This document shows positions 1 to 7,442 of a stretch of DNA of 64,000 bases, in pieces. Source of the stretch: Oscillospiraceae bacterium. Its GTDB lineage: Bacteria; Bacillota; Clostridia; Saccharofermentanales; Saccharofermentanaceae. The position numbers and the translations under genes are program-made. Within the stretch, counting starts at the first letter, position 1; every line of letters begins with the position of its first letter. Where the stretch lies: NCBI GenBank assembly GCA_900176545.1, contig FWXP01000002.1, forward strand, positions 186,001-250,000, written 5' to 3'. The notes below the pieces were generated by a model. It did no database searches. It was not told where the DNA came from and saw only the letters and a program-made list of their open reading frames with translations.

Positions 1-1
1 T

Positions 2-361
2 GTATGCATGACTCATTCCTATCGCCTCATGAAGGAGGAGTTCGACTACGAGCCTTCAACTGAGCAGGAGAAAGCGATAAAGGAATATATCCTGAACACG
101 GAAGCAGATGATTACGATAAGCTCATACAGATATGTGATTCTCTTGCGACTGACTACGGCTTCGTGATCCTCGAGAAGCGGTTCGTGGATGTCACGAGAC
201 GCTACGGAATAATGGAAGATTATATCAAGGGTTGGGATGTGTCCTTCAAGATCAAGGAGAGCTTCGAGGAGAAGATGGGATGCTCGATCTACGATGTGCT
301 TCCCGATATAGGCAGGACTACGCTTCTTTCTCCCAAGCCTTGGACTCCGCCTACAAAGTGA
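2..361 (+). CDS. HD-domain phosphohydrolase, C-terminal part (cut by window edge)
   Basis: The reading frame is open to the first base of the window, so the 117 residues after the ATG at 8 are probably only the C-terminal part of a longer protein. The segment from about residue 38 (LIQICDSLATDYGFVILEKR) followed by a VTRRYG-like stretch matches the C-terminal helix region of small metal-dependent HD-superfamily phosphohydrolases of Firmicutes, where it follows the HD metal site. The HD dyad itself would lie upstream and is not visible. The substrate is unknown. The assignment rests on resemblance of this segment only. No ribosome site precedes the ATG at 8, which supports a truncated view rather than a short gene. 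Confidence 0.55.
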   Translation, partial: VCMTHSYRLMKEEFDYEPSTEQEKAIKEYILNTEADDYDKLIQICDSLATDYGFVILEKRFVDVTRRYGIMEDYIKGWDVSFKIKESFEEKMGCSIYDVLPDIGRTTLLSPKPWTPPTK

Positions 362-390
362 TGGCTTGAACATAGGATTCTCCACCTGCG

Positions 391-499
391 TCTCCACTTT
401 TCAAAAACGGAGACATGAGTGGAGAAAATCAGACAAAAAAACACAGGTTTTTTCTCCACCCGACTCTCCACTTTATAAAAATGGAGACATGAGTGGAGA
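391..499. repeat. Two copies of a 35-bp hairpin-forming repeat
   Basis: Two near-identical 35-base units lie at 391-425 and 465-499. Each begins with TCTCCACT and ends with its exact reverse complement AGTGGAGA, so each unit can form a hairpin. The last third of each unit (GGAGACATGAGTGGAGA) is identical. The spacer adds a further inverted pair, GTGGAGAAAA near 418 with TTTTTTCTCCAC near 449. The array fills the gap between the HD-hydrolase gene and the acetyltransferase at 546. It could be a pair of operators, a terminator cluster or a small dispersed genomic repeat. The sequence alone does not decide. Confidence 0.6.
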
Positions 500-545
500 G
501 ATAGCGATATATTAACAGATGAGATAATCATCTTGGAGGAAAGAT

Positions 546-977
546 ATGCTTACGGTACGACATGTAAGAGAAGAAGATAAGGATTTCTGGTACAGCCTGG
601 ATAGGCATCTTCCGGAAGAGGAATTCGATAAGAAAGTCCGTGACAGACAGGGATATATCCTCCTTGACGATGACGATTCTGTCGGCATCTTGAGATATAA
701 CCTTTTCTGGGATAATACGCCCTTTTGTACTATGCTCTATATTAGAGAAGATGTGCAGGATAAAGGCTTCGGAAAGCATCTCATGAAGCACTGGGAAGAG
801 GAGATGAGAGGCATGGGGTATAAGATGCTCCTTACCTCTACTCAGGTGGATGAGGATGCGCAGCATTTCTACAGGAAATTGGGGTACAAGGACTGCGGCG
901 GACTTACCATAGACTATCCGGGTCTTGCCCAGCCCATGGAGATGTTCCTGAGCAAGGGATTAGATATTGAAGATTGA
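546..977 (+). CDS. GNAT-family N-acetyltransferase
   Basis: This 143-residue protein has the size and pattern of a single GNAT domain, which transfers an acetyl group from acetyl-CoA to an amine. The pyrophosphate-binding loop of motif A is visible as VQDKGFGKHLM near residues 70-80 (Q-x-x-G-x-G). The C-terminal HFYRKLGY segment is the usual motif B end. A GGAGGA ribosome site lies a few bases before the ATG at 546. The gene stands alone between a hairpin repeat array and a small possible ORF. The substrate cannot be predicted. Confidence 0.85.
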   Translation: MLTVRHVREEDKDFWYSLDRHLPEEEFDKKVRDRQGYILLDDDDSVGILRYNLFWDNTPFCTMLYIREDVQDKGFGKHLMKHWEEEMRGMGYKMLLTSTQVDEDAQHFYRKLGYKDCGGLTIDYPGLAQPMEMFLSKGLDIED

Positions 978-1033
978 CACAAGAAAGATCTGAGAGTAGA
1001 CTTCACGTTAATAACTCTTGAAAGGAAACTGTC

Positions 1034-1138
1034 ATGATCAGATTCGCTAACCTGACAACACAGACAACGACAACCACGTACGAGACAGTACTTGGTACTA
1101 CAGTGCTGTGCGATATCAGGACTCGCGGAAAAGATTGA
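1034..1138 (+). CDS. Possible 34-residue peptide, unknown
   Basis: An ATG at 1034, about six bases after an AAAGGA-like site, opens a 34-codon frame that ends in TGA at 1138, shortly before a strong terminator. The peptide is threonine-rich (TTQTTTTT near residues 8-15) and has one cysteine near the end. It resembles nothing I recognise. The only support is the position of the start signal and the terminator downstream. It may be non-coding leader sequence. Confidence 0.25.
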   Translation: MIRFANLTTQTTTTTYETVLGTTVLCDIRTRGKD

Positions 1139-1167
1139 CTTTCAGGAGATCATAACTTAGTTAACTG

Positions 1168-1204
1168 ACCGCTTGTCTTTCTAAGATGAGCGGTTTTTGT
1201 TTTA
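1168..1204 (+). terminator. Intrinsic terminator
   Basis: ACCGCT at 1168-1173 pairs with AGCGGT at 1189-1194. An inner TCTT/AAGA pair and two G-T wobbles extend this to a 12-base-pair stem with a three-base loop, followed by a T-rich tract. It ends transcription upstream of the methyltransferase gene. Confidence 0.8.
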
Positions 1205-1232
1205 ACAAAATTACGAAACGGAGGAACACAAA

Positions 1233-2069
1233 ATGGATTTGCATGACTTTAAAGACGTAGCGGAAAACTATGACCGATACCTTGAGGTAATGTATACGAC
1301 TGAGTTCGACAAGCACGAGAACTTTCAGGAATTCTACCTGGATCTTGCCAAGAGGTATGGTCAGGGAGGTACAGTCGATATAGCATGCGGTACAGGTGCG
1401 GTCCTTCTGTATCTGGCAGAGCGCGGTATAGAGGTGGATGGAACCGACCTCTCCGAGGAGATGTGTAAGGTAGCTTCCGCCAAGGCTGAGAAGATGGGAC
1501 TTGTTCTTAATATCTATCCTGCGGACATGACCAAGTTCTCTTCCGGAAGGAAGTATTCACTGGCTATAATCGCAAGGAGCGGATTTATGCATCTTCCGTC
1601 TTCCGAGCTTCAGATAGCGGCGCTCAAGAACATAAGAGAGCAGCTTCTTCCCGGCGGCATCCTGACATTTAATACTTTCGATCCTTATCCCGAGGTGCAG
1701 TCGTTCCAGATGAAGAATACTCCCGAGAGCTACATGAAGCGCCTTGAGTACATTAACGTCAACGGCAACAGGGAGGAGATCTATAATGCCATCTGCTATG
1801 ACATCGTAACTCAGCATATGTACGGCAACTGGAAGTTCGTCGAGTATAACGATAAGGGTGAGGTCATAGGAGAGAGGGTAAGGCCTCTTCTCATGAGACA
1901 GACATACCGTTCGGAAGTTTTCCTCTTAGCAAAGCTCTGCGGCTTCGAAGTAGTTGATATCTACAGAGGATATAATGGTGATAAGGAAGACCTCAACGAT
2001 CCGAAGTCAGCTCAAAAATATGACGGCAATCTCATCTGGATCTTGAAGCGTAAGGAGGACTTGGCATGA
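1233..2069 (+). CDS. Class I SAM-dependent methyltransferase
   Basis: The 278-residue protein has a Rossmann-fold methyltransferase core. Motif I is DIACGTGAVLLYLAERG near residues 49-65, and motif II ends in the acidic loop DGTDLSEEM that binds the SAM ribose. The best-conserved part is the N-terminal half. The C-terminal half should carry the acceptor site and is not family-specific. A GGAGG site precedes the ATG at 1233. The stop overlaps the start of the next acetyltransferase (ATGA), so the two genes are probably co-translated. The methyl acceptor is unknown; small-molecule methyltransferases of this type are common in Clostridia. Confidence 0.85.
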   Translation: MDLHDFKDVAENYDRYLEVMYTTEFDKHENFQEFYLDLAKRYGQGGTVDIACGTGAVLLYLAERGIEVDGTDLSEEMCKVASAKAEKMGLVLNIYPADMTKFSSGRKYSLAIIARSGFMHLPSSELQIAALKNIREQLLPGGILTFNTFDPYPEVQSFQMKNTPESYMKRLEYINVNGNREEIYNAICYDIVTQHMYGNWKFVEYNDKGEVIGERVRPLLMRQTYRSEVFLLAKLCGFEVVDIYRGYNGDKEDLNDPKSAQKYDGNLIWILKRKEDLA

Positions 2070-2548
2070 TAAGGGAGATGAAAGAAAAGGATATACCCGA
2101 GTGCGTAGATGTCATAAGGAAGTCCTTTAAGACCGTGGCGGATGACATGGGGTTTACCGCAGAGAACGCTCCGTTCTTCACGGCTTTTGCTACTGATGAG
2201 AACAGGCTCTCACATCAGTTTAACGAGGAGAAGAGACCTATGTATGTGCTGGTCATTGACGGTAAGATCGCAGGCTATTATTCCCTTGCATTTCCGGCAG
2301 AAGGGGAAGCGGAGCTTAATAACCTGGCCGTGCTTCCCGAGTACAGGCACAGGGGACTGGGAAAGGAGCTCCTTGAAGATTCCTTCTTAAGAGCGAAAGG
2401 CTTCGGCAGATCTGTTCTTAAGATAGGAATAGTAGAAGAGAATAAGATCCTTCGAAAGTGGTATGAGAGCAACGGCTTCGTCCACACGGGTACAAAGAAG
2501 TTCGACTTCTTCCCCTTTACCTGCGGTTATCTGCAGAAGGAACTATAG
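2066..2548 (+). CDS. GNAT-family N-acetyltransferase
   Basis: A 160-residue single-domain GNAT protein. Motif A appears as LPEYRHRGLGKELLEDSFL near residues 91-109, with the R-x-x-G-x-G loop for CoA. The stretch RKWYESNGFVHTGTKKF near the C-terminus is the typical last beta-strand region. The start codon overlaps the stop of the methyltransferase gene and has its own AAGGAGG site, so the two form a small operon ended by the terminator at 2565. Substrate unknown. Confidence 0.88.
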   Translation: MIREMKEKDIPECVDVIRKSFKTVADDMGFTAENAPFFTAFATDENRLSHQFNEEKRPMYVLVIDGKIAGYYSLAFPAEGEAELNNLAVLPEYRHRGLGKELLEDSFLRAKGFGRSVLKIGIVEENKILRKWYESNGFVHTGTKKFDFFPFTCGYLQKEL

Positions 2549-2564
2549 AACTTGAGTGATATGA

Positions 2565-2600
2565 GAAGCGGTCGGGATCAGATCCCGGCCGCTTCTTCTT
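2565..2600 (+). terminator. Intrinsic terminator after the methyltransferase/GNAT pair
   Basis: GAAGCGG at 2565-2571 pairs with CCGCTTC at 2589-2595, with an inner CGGGATC/GATCCCG stem, followed by TTCTT. The long GC-rich stem makes this a confident call. Confidence 0.85.
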
Positions 2601-2619
2601 AAGACAGAAAACAAAATGC

Positions 2620-2625
2620 TATAAT
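2620..2625 (+). promoter_or_regulatory. -10 box TATAAT
   Basis: A perfect TATAAT lies 28 bases before the ATG at 2654. It overlaps an in-frame upstream ATG (2624), which argues that the upstream ATG is not the real start. The -35 region (TCTTAA at the right spacing) is weak. Confidence 0.5.
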
Positions 2626-2653
2626 GCGGATAAGGAACAGGGGAGGGATAACT

Positions 2654-3220
2654 ATGGAAGATACTTTTATCGGTATATTGATCGGATGCATAATCATACT
2701 TCTTGCGGGAGGCATATTGTCATTTATCGGCTTTCTCTTATTTAGCAAATATTTTACTCAGAAGAAAAAGTGTACTGCGACTGCAGTCGGTACCGTCACA
2801 GGATATACGCTGACTGCTTACAGCAAGCTGCTCCATTACCCGATAGTCGAGTTCACGGCTGAAGACGGAAAGAAATACAGGATCAAGGGTCCCGAGTACA
2901 GAGTGCATTCCGTGGCGGGATCGATCAGTTTCGGTAAAATCGGATACAGGATCGAAGAGAACGATGAGAAGCAGACGGTCTTTGTCAGGATGGGCGCGCT
3001 GTCCGATGAATTCCCGTATCCTTTCGGCAGGAATCCTCTTGCGGGCAAGTACCCTAAGGGGACTTCTTTCACGGTATATTACGACCCTTCCCATCCGAAG
3101 AAGGGCTACGTCAAGAGATACTGCGATAAGCGATTCTGGTTCTGGATATTTCAGGGCACTGCAGTATTCTGCCTCTTTGTGTGCATCCTTATCGTGTTGC
3201 TCACCATGTTGTTCGCCTGA
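2654..3220 (+). CDS. Membrane protein, DUF3592-like
   Basis: A 188-residue protein with one membrane segment near residues 6-30, a soluble middle part, and a second membrane segment at the C-terminus (about residues 162-187). The middle has the pattern of DUF3592-type proteins: a beta-rich GTVTGYTLTAYSK start, then PIVEFTAEDGKKY, and a YYDPSHPKKGYV motif before the last helix. The function of that family is unknown. I chose the ATG at 2654 because a GGGAGGG ribosome site precedes it; the in-frame ATG at 2624 sits inside the promoter. It is a stand-alone gene. Confidence 0.75.
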   Translation: MEDTFIGILIGCIIILLAGGILSFIGFLLFSKYFTQKKKCTATAVGTVTGYTLTAYSKLLHYPIVEFTAEDGKKYRIKGPEYRVHSVAGSISFGKIGYRIEENDEKQTVFVRMGALSDEFPYPFGRNPLAGKYPKGTSFTVYYDPSHPKKGYVKRYCDKRFWFWIFQGTAVFCLFVCILIVLLTMLFA

Positions 3221-3236
3221 ATATGAGATACGGATA

Positions 3237-3265
3237 TTGACATGATAGATCATCCGTGTGATAAT
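3237..3265 (+). promoter_or_regulatory. Sigma-A promoter of the ohrR-like/peroxidase operon
   Basis: TTGACA at 3237-3242 and GATAAT at 3260-3265 are separated by 17 bases. This is a near-consensus vegetative promoter. The predicted transcription start falls inside the palindrome that follows directly. Confidence 0.8.
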
Positions 3266-3293
3266 ACTTGTGCACAAGTAAATATTGCACAAG
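3266..3293. promoter_or_regulatory. Palindromic operator ACTTGTGCACAAGT plus half-site
   Basis: A perfect 14-base palindrome, ACTTGTGCACAAGT, at 3266-3279 starts right after the -10 box and covers the expected transcription start. A related half-site, TTGCACAAGC, follows at 3284-3293. The position is typical for a self-repressing MarR/OhrR regulator, whose gene starts at 3313. The core TTGTGCACAA recurs at 34,401-34,410. Confidence 0.7.
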
Positions 3294-3312
3294 CAAAAAA
3301 CGAGGAGCAGAT

Positions 3313-3768
3313 ATGAGCAGTAAGTACGATCAGCTTAAACTTCAGAACCAGGTATGTTTTCCCATGTATGCCTGTTCGAAGGAGATAGTCCGTCAGTACG
3401 GACCATACCTCAAGGAGCTGGGTCTTACCTACACTCAGTACATCGTGATGATGGTCCTCTGGGAAGACGAAGAGATCTCTTCAAGGGACCTTGCCGAGCG
3501 TCTTCATCTGGATTACGGAACGCTGACTCCCGTGTTAAAGAGGTTGGAGCAGGCCGAGTATATAACAAGAGAAAGGTCTGCCGAAGATGAGAGAACATTA
3601 ACTCTTACGCTTACTAAGAAGGGTAAGGAGTTAAAGGACAAGGCAGTTAAGATCCCGTCCTGCATGGCAGAAGCGATGGGACTTACTAAGGAAGAGTTCG
3701 AGACCTTATACAGGCTCACTTATAAGGCACTCGGCAATATGGAATCGCAGGACAAAGGAGGTAAATGA
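3313..3768 (+). CDS. MarR-family regulator, OhrR-like peroxide sensor
   Basis: A 151-residue winged-helix regulator. The N-terminal NQVCFPMYACSKE segment holds a cysteine at the place where OhrR proteins carry their peroxide-reactive Cys. The winged-helix core includes SSRDLAERLHLDYGTLTPVLKRLE and the wing YITRERSAEDERT. OhrR-type proteins repress peroxidase genes until an organic hydroperoxide oxidises the cysteine. Here the next gene, only two bases beyond the stop, is a glutathione peroxidase, which fits. The ATG at 3313 follows GAGGAG; an in-frame upstream ATG at 3268 lies inside the operator and is unlikely. Oxidation sensing is inferred, not shown. Confidence 0.85.
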   Translation: MSSKYDQLKLQNQVCFPMYACSKEIVRQYGPYLKELGLTYTQYIVMMVLWEDEEISSRDLAERLHLDYGTLTPVLKRLEQAEYITRERSAEDERTLTLTLTKKGKELKDKAVKIPSCMAEAMGLTKEEFETLYRLTYKALGNMESQDKGGK

Positions 3769-3770
3769 CC

Positions 3771-4316
3771 ATGTCTTCGATCTACGACTTTACGGTTAAG
3801 GACAGAAAAGGTAACAACGTTAGTCTTAACGACTACAAGGGTAAGGTATTGCTCATCGTAAATACCGCGACAGGATGCGGATTTACTCCTCACTACGACC
3901 CGCTAGAGGCGATGTACGAAGAGCTTAATGAGAAGGGATTCGAGATACTGGATTTCCCCTGCAATCAGTTCGCTAACCAGGCTCCCGGAACAGAGGATGA
4001 GATCCACGAGTTCTGCAAGATGAAGTTTGGGACCAAGTTCCCTCAGTTCTCCAAGATCGACGTTAACGGCGATAACGCAGAGCCGCTCTTCTCCTATCTT
4101 GCTTCGGAGAAGCCTTTCGAAGGATTCGGCAAGGGCTTGAAGAATGTGGCTCTTGAGAAGTTCACTAACGCCAACAACAAGAAGTTCGGCGATAAGGCTT
4201 ACATCAAGTGGAACTTCACTAAGTTCCTTATTGACCGCGAAGGCAAGGTCATCTCAAGATTCGAGCCCACAGTCGATATGGCGGAAGTTAAGGCTGCGGT
4301 AGAAGCACAACTGTAA
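3771..4316 (+). CDS. Glutathione-peroxidase-family thiol peroxidase
   Basis: This 181-residue protein belongs to the GPx family, which reduces hydrogen peroxide and lipid or organic hydroperoxides. The peroxidatic centre TATGCGFTPHY, near residues 34-44, has Cys rather than selenocysteine. The second motif, LDFPCNQF, contains the resolving-type cysteine, and KWNFTKFLID supplies the Trp-Asn of the catalytic set. Bacterial Cys-type members usually use thioredoxin rather than glutathione. The GGAGG at 3757-3761 is better spaced to the ATG at 3771 than to the overlapping ATG at 3765. It is co-transcribed with the OhrR-like gene, so it is probably induced by peroxide. Confidence 0.92.
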   Translation: MSSIYDFTVKDRKGNNVSLNDYKGKVLLIVNTATGCGFTPHYDPLEAMYEELNEKGFEILDFPCNQFANQAPGTEDEIHEFCKMKFGTKFPQFSKIDVNGDNAEPLFSYLASEKPFEGFGKGLKNVALEKFTNANNKKFGDKAYIKWNFTKFLIDREGKVISRFEPTVDMAEVKAAVEAQL

Positions 4317-4398
4317 GCACATCAGCTCAATAGATAAATAAATCTTTACCCCTGGTGTTATAATATTCTTGGAATATGGAACATCGGGGGTAGTTTTT

Positions 4399-5289
4399 AT
4401 GGAAGAGAGAAAGATACATCTGTGCGATGCCTGCGGCGGACATCTTAAGGTAGATCTCGAGAAGCAGATATACACTTGTCCTTTCTGCGGAGTCACATAC
4501 GATTACGAATACTTTAAGGAAGACGACATCATTTCCAAGGCTCAGACTTTCGAAGAAAGAGGCGAATTCGATGCTGCCGTAGATGCCTATAAGTTCTATC
4601 TTACGAAGGATCCTCACAACACCGAAGTGCTCAAGAAAGTAATGCTCTTTACGCATCATATCGAGGATATAAATGTGCTTCGAGATGTTAAGGTCATGGA
4701 AGGATTTACTTCAGACACTTCTGAGACAAAGTGGGTAGTAGAGAGCAGCAATGAAGAGTCTAAGGAGTTCTTCGAGACAGAGCAGGAGATCTTCGAGAAA
4801 GCATACGAATACCATAACCTCGTAGAGGAACTCGAGCCCGTGGATACGGAAGTTAAGAAGCTTGAGGATAAGATACTTGAGATCGATGGTCTGATCGGTG
4901 GGCAGTATATCTCATACGAGAACAAAGATATGGGGTTCGAGGACCATAAGGATCCCAGGGAACTTGCCGTGAAGTGCAAGTTCTTATACGTGATGGCAAC
5001 ACTCTTTGCGGCTCTTCTGATGCTCGCTTGTACACGAAGCTTCATAGGAGGCATTATATTCGGACTTATAACGGCAGGCCTCTGCGGTGTGATTCACTAC
5101 TACAACTTCGTTACGAGGATCAGGGAGATCGAGAAGCTTGAAGCTCAGAAAACGCAAGTTGAAGAAGAACTTTCCAAGAAGAGGGAAGCACGACAAAACG
5201 TAGTAAGCCGTATGAACGCAGCTTTACAAAATATAAGAAAGCTGATGATAAAGCTCAATAAGCTTGAAGATCAGATAGAAGGACCGTGA
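4399..5289 (+). CDS. Zinc-ribbon membrane protein with coiled coils, unknown function
   Basis: A 296-residue protein. It starts with a zinc ribbon (Cys9, Cys12, Cys27, Cys30: C-D-A-C and C-P-F-C). A short helical repeat resembling a TPR unit follows (about 45-75), then a charged coiled-coil region, two closely spaced membrane segments near residues 195-240, and a C-terminal coiled coil. I do not recognise the family beyond this layout. The ATG at 4399 has a GGGGG-type site and lies 34 bases after a TATAAT at 4359-4364; an upstream in-frame ATG at 4369 lies too close to the promoter. The last 19 bases overlap the convergent EFR1-type gene. Confidence 0.7.
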   Translation: MEERKIHLCDACGGHLKVDLEKQIYTCPFCGVTYDYEYFKEDDIISKAQTFEERGEFDAAVDAYKFYLTKDPHNTEVLKKVMLFTHHIEDINVLRDVKVMEGFTSDTSETKWVVESSNEESKEFFETEQEIFEKAYEYHNLVEELEPVDTEVKKLEDKILEIDGLIGGQYISYENKDMGFEDHKDPRELAVKCKFLYVMATLFAALLMLACTRSFIGGIIFGLITAGLCGVIHYYNFVTRIREIEKLEAQKTQVEEELSKKREARQNVVSRMNAALQNIRKLMIKLNKLEDQIEGP

Positions 5290-6020
5290 TATCGGGGCTT
5301 GCCCTGAGATTTGTTGCCGAATTCTATAGCTTCCTTGGGGCATAGATTGATGCATCCCATGCAGTGAGTGCACTTATCTCCCCATACCGGAAGACTATCC
5401 TTCATGGAGATATTTCCCAGGGGACAGACACGCGTGCACATAGAGCATCCTATGCATTTATCCGTTGCATAGAAATCCTTTGCCGTTATGAAGAACTTGT
5501 CGTAAACGGGAAGGCTCACCTTGGCGATAAGATAGTGTGAGATCTTGCTCTTAGCCTCTTCAAAAGGTTCGGATAATCTTATGGCTTCCGCTGCCTTCTT
5601 GATCGTATCCGTCGCATCGCCGACAGTCTTTCTGTTCTCCCAGTCCGATCTCATAGGGAAGTACAGAAGATAGTTCTGGGGCATCGCTACTCCCATAGTA
5701 CCCATGTATTTAAGATCCATATCTTCGCAGATCTTCCTGCAGAATCTGTCTGCGGCGCCTATACCGCCTGCATATGTCATGAAGAAATAAGCCTTTGCGC
5801 CTTTCTTGAACGTAGACTTCCTTATAAGCTTCTCGAAAGGCTCCGGCAGCGCCGATACGTATATGGGACACACGAATACGAGCGTATCTTCTTCTTCGAA
5901 AGACATCGGTGTGTCTTTCTTAAGAGAAAGTGCCGAATCGTATATATCATCTCCCGTGATCTTCGCGATGTTTTCCGCCGCGAACTTGCTGTTGCCTGTT
6001 CCCGTAAAGTAAATGACCAT
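5271..6020 (-). CDS. EFR1-type flavodoxin/ferredoxin protein
   Basis: The 249-residue protein joins an N-terminal flavodoxin-like domain (VIYFTGTGNSKFAAENIAK, the FMN phosphate loop) to a C-terminal two-cluster ferredoxin. The cluster motifs are CIGCSMCTRVCP and CTHCMGCINLCP, each binding a [4Fe-4S] cluster. This architecture is typical of EFR1-family proteins in anaerobes, thought to pass electrons in the cytoplasm, with partners unknown. It is transcribed away from the SUFU gene, and its 3' end overlaps the zinc-ribbon protein gene by 19 bases. An AGAGGA site precedes the ATG. Confidence 0.9.
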   Translation of the reverse strand: MVIYFTGTGNSKFAAENIAKITGDDIYDSALSLKKDTPMSFEEEDTLVFVCPIYVSALPEPFEKLIRKSTFKKGAKAYFFMTYAGGIGAADRFCRKICEDMDLKYMGTMGVAMPQNYLLYFPMRSDWENRKTVGDATDTIKKAAEAIRLSEPFEEAKSKISHYLIAKVSLPVYDKFFITAKDFYATDKCIGCSMCTRVCPLGNISMKDSLPVWGDKCTHCMGCINLCPKEAIEFGNKSQGKPRYHGPSI

Positions 6021-6129
6021 AGTATAATCCTCTATCTTTCTATTCCCTTCCTGCCCGCAGACGATTATATATATCCGCGTGCGCGCACATAAGATGATAT
6101 TGGTCTAAAAGTGTGGCAAATGAAGATGT

Positions 6130-6135
6130 TATAAT
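6130..6135 (+). promoter_or_regulatory. -10 box TATAAT upstream of the SUFU gene
   Basis: A perfect TATAAT lies 32 bases before the ATG at 6168, with an AAGGAGGA ribosome site between them. No good -35 sequence is visible at 16-18 bases. Confidence 0.45.
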
Positions 6136-6167
6136 CTCTTTGAAGGCTGATATAAGGAGGATCACAG

Positions 6168-6836
6168 ATGGGACTTTTCAGAAGACTTCCGGGGATGCCC
6201 AAATACATTTACAGCGAGAAGGAATCACTGGAACTGGAAGAATATGTGACCAAGACTTTCGGTGAGTTCAAATATGCGATACATGAGCTCATATCTCCCG
6301 ATATACATCTTGATATCCTGGTCGTGGAACCTACGGAAGAAGAGCCTTTCTATAAGCTCGTTACCTACGGTGCGGGAGCATATAAGATGCCGGTTCCGAG
6401 GGCGTACAGGAAGTATGCGAGCCGCTATGCGGAATATGTGATCAATATCCCCAAGGACTGGGATATAAAAAACTCAGCTCCGGAGGATTACTGGCCCATA
6501 AGAGTACTTAAGGAAGTCGGACGCATCCCCGTATCCTGCAGGACCTGGCTGGGATTCGGCCATACGACGCAGTCCGATGAGGCGGGGAGCGCTTATGCGC
6601 CTGATACTAAGCTCAACAGTGTCGTGCTGGACTATGCTCTGGATAAGGAGCTGGACAGAGCGAGCCTTCAGATGAGCTCGGGCAGGAAGGTGGATTTCTA
6701 CCAGGTGATACCTCTTTATCCCGAAGAATTAAAGCTCAAGATGGATAACAACGCGGAGGCGATCTTAGACAAGCTCGATGAGGAGTTTGACGATTACAGG
6801 CTCATCTCCAAGGACAGAAAGAACGTGTGTCTGTAA
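6168..6836 (+). CDS. Suppressor-of-fused (SUFU) domain protein
   Basis: A 222-residue protein with the bacterial SUFU-like domain over most of its length. Recognisable blocks are HLDILVVEPTEEEPFYKLVTYG, EYVINIPKDWDI, PIRVLKEVGRIP with WLGFGHTT, and the final FYQVIPLYPEEL. In bacteria this domain often occurs as an immunity protein of polymorphic toxins or as a stand-alone protein. No toxin is adjacent here, so immunity is only a possibility. The stop TAA shares a base with the start of the next acetyltransferase (TAATG), indicating translational coupling. Confidence 0.85.
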   Translation: MGLFRRLPGMPKYIYSEKESLELEEYVTKTFGEFKYAIHELISPDIHLDILVVEPTEEEPFYKLVTYGAGAYKMPVPRAYRKYASRYAEYVINIPKDWDIKNSAPEDYWPIRVLKEVGRIPVSCRTWLGFGHTTQSDEAGSAYAPDTKLNSVVLDYALDKELDRASLQMSSGRKVDFYQVIPLYPEELKLKMDNNAEAILDKLDEEFDDYRLISKDRKNVCL

Positions 6837-7426
6837 TGGTACGAAAGCTCGAAGGGTTAAGTGAAGAAGAACTTCAGCGTATACGGCTCCTGGTGGGTGA
6901 AGCCTTTGTCTCCAACGAGCTCTTCCATAATTGGGGAACGGAGGCGGAAAGGCGTGAGGATGTCCTTAAGTATATGGCCGTCTATGTAGATTTTGCCTAC
7001 GGTGCAGGTGAACTCTATGCCAATGAGGATATGACCGGATTTATAGGTCTTGAAGACAGCAGGAAGAAGAAAGTCGGACCTCAGATGAAGATGCTCTTTA
7101 AGCTCTTTACGACGATCCCGTTCTATCGCATAAAGCAGCTGATGAAGTTCATAAACCGGATAGGTGAAGGCAATAAGAGTTATGCCGAGAAGCCTCATAT
7201 CGATGTTCTCATGGTGTGTGTGGATAAGGCTCATCAGGGCAAAGGTATCGCAAAGGAGCTTGTAGATTTCGCGAAAGAGATGTCAGATGCAGAAGGCTTG
7301 CCTCTTCTTATAGATACGGATATGGAATCGTACGCACAGATGTATGAGTATATGGGGTGCGAGCTGTATAATAAGATCACGGCGGATAACGGCGTCACGC
7401 GTTATAATCTCTGCTACAAAAAGTGA
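6836..7426 (+). CDS. GNAT-family N-acetyltransferase
   Basis: About 196 residues, with a GNAT core in the second half. VLMVCVDKAHQGKGIAKEL near residues 123-141 carries the Q-x-x-G-x-G/A CoA loop, and YEYMGCELYNKI is the C-terminal strand region. The N-terminal half is an all-helical extension. The start is either ATG 6836, which overlaps the previous stop, or GTG 6827; I prefer the ATG. It is coupled to the SUFU gene, which may indicate a shared role. The substrate is unknown. Confidence 0.82.
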   Translation: MVRKLEGLSEEELQRIRLLVGEAFVSNELFHNWGTEAERREDVLKYMAVYVDFAYGAGELYANEDMTGFIGLEDSRKKKVGPQMKMLFKLFTTIPFYRIKQLMKFINRIGEGNKSYAEKPHIDVLMVCVDKAHQGKGIAKELVDFAKEMSDAEGLPLLIDTDMESYAQMYEYMGCELYNKITADNGVTRYNLCYKK

Positions 7427-7442
7427 CAGACAATTACTTGAG

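Noticed and set aside
3237-3312. Upstream in-frame ATG at 3268 as start of the OhrR-like regulator
   Set aside because: It lies inside the operator palindrome and at the predicted transcription start; ATG 3313 has a GAGGAG site and matches the family length.
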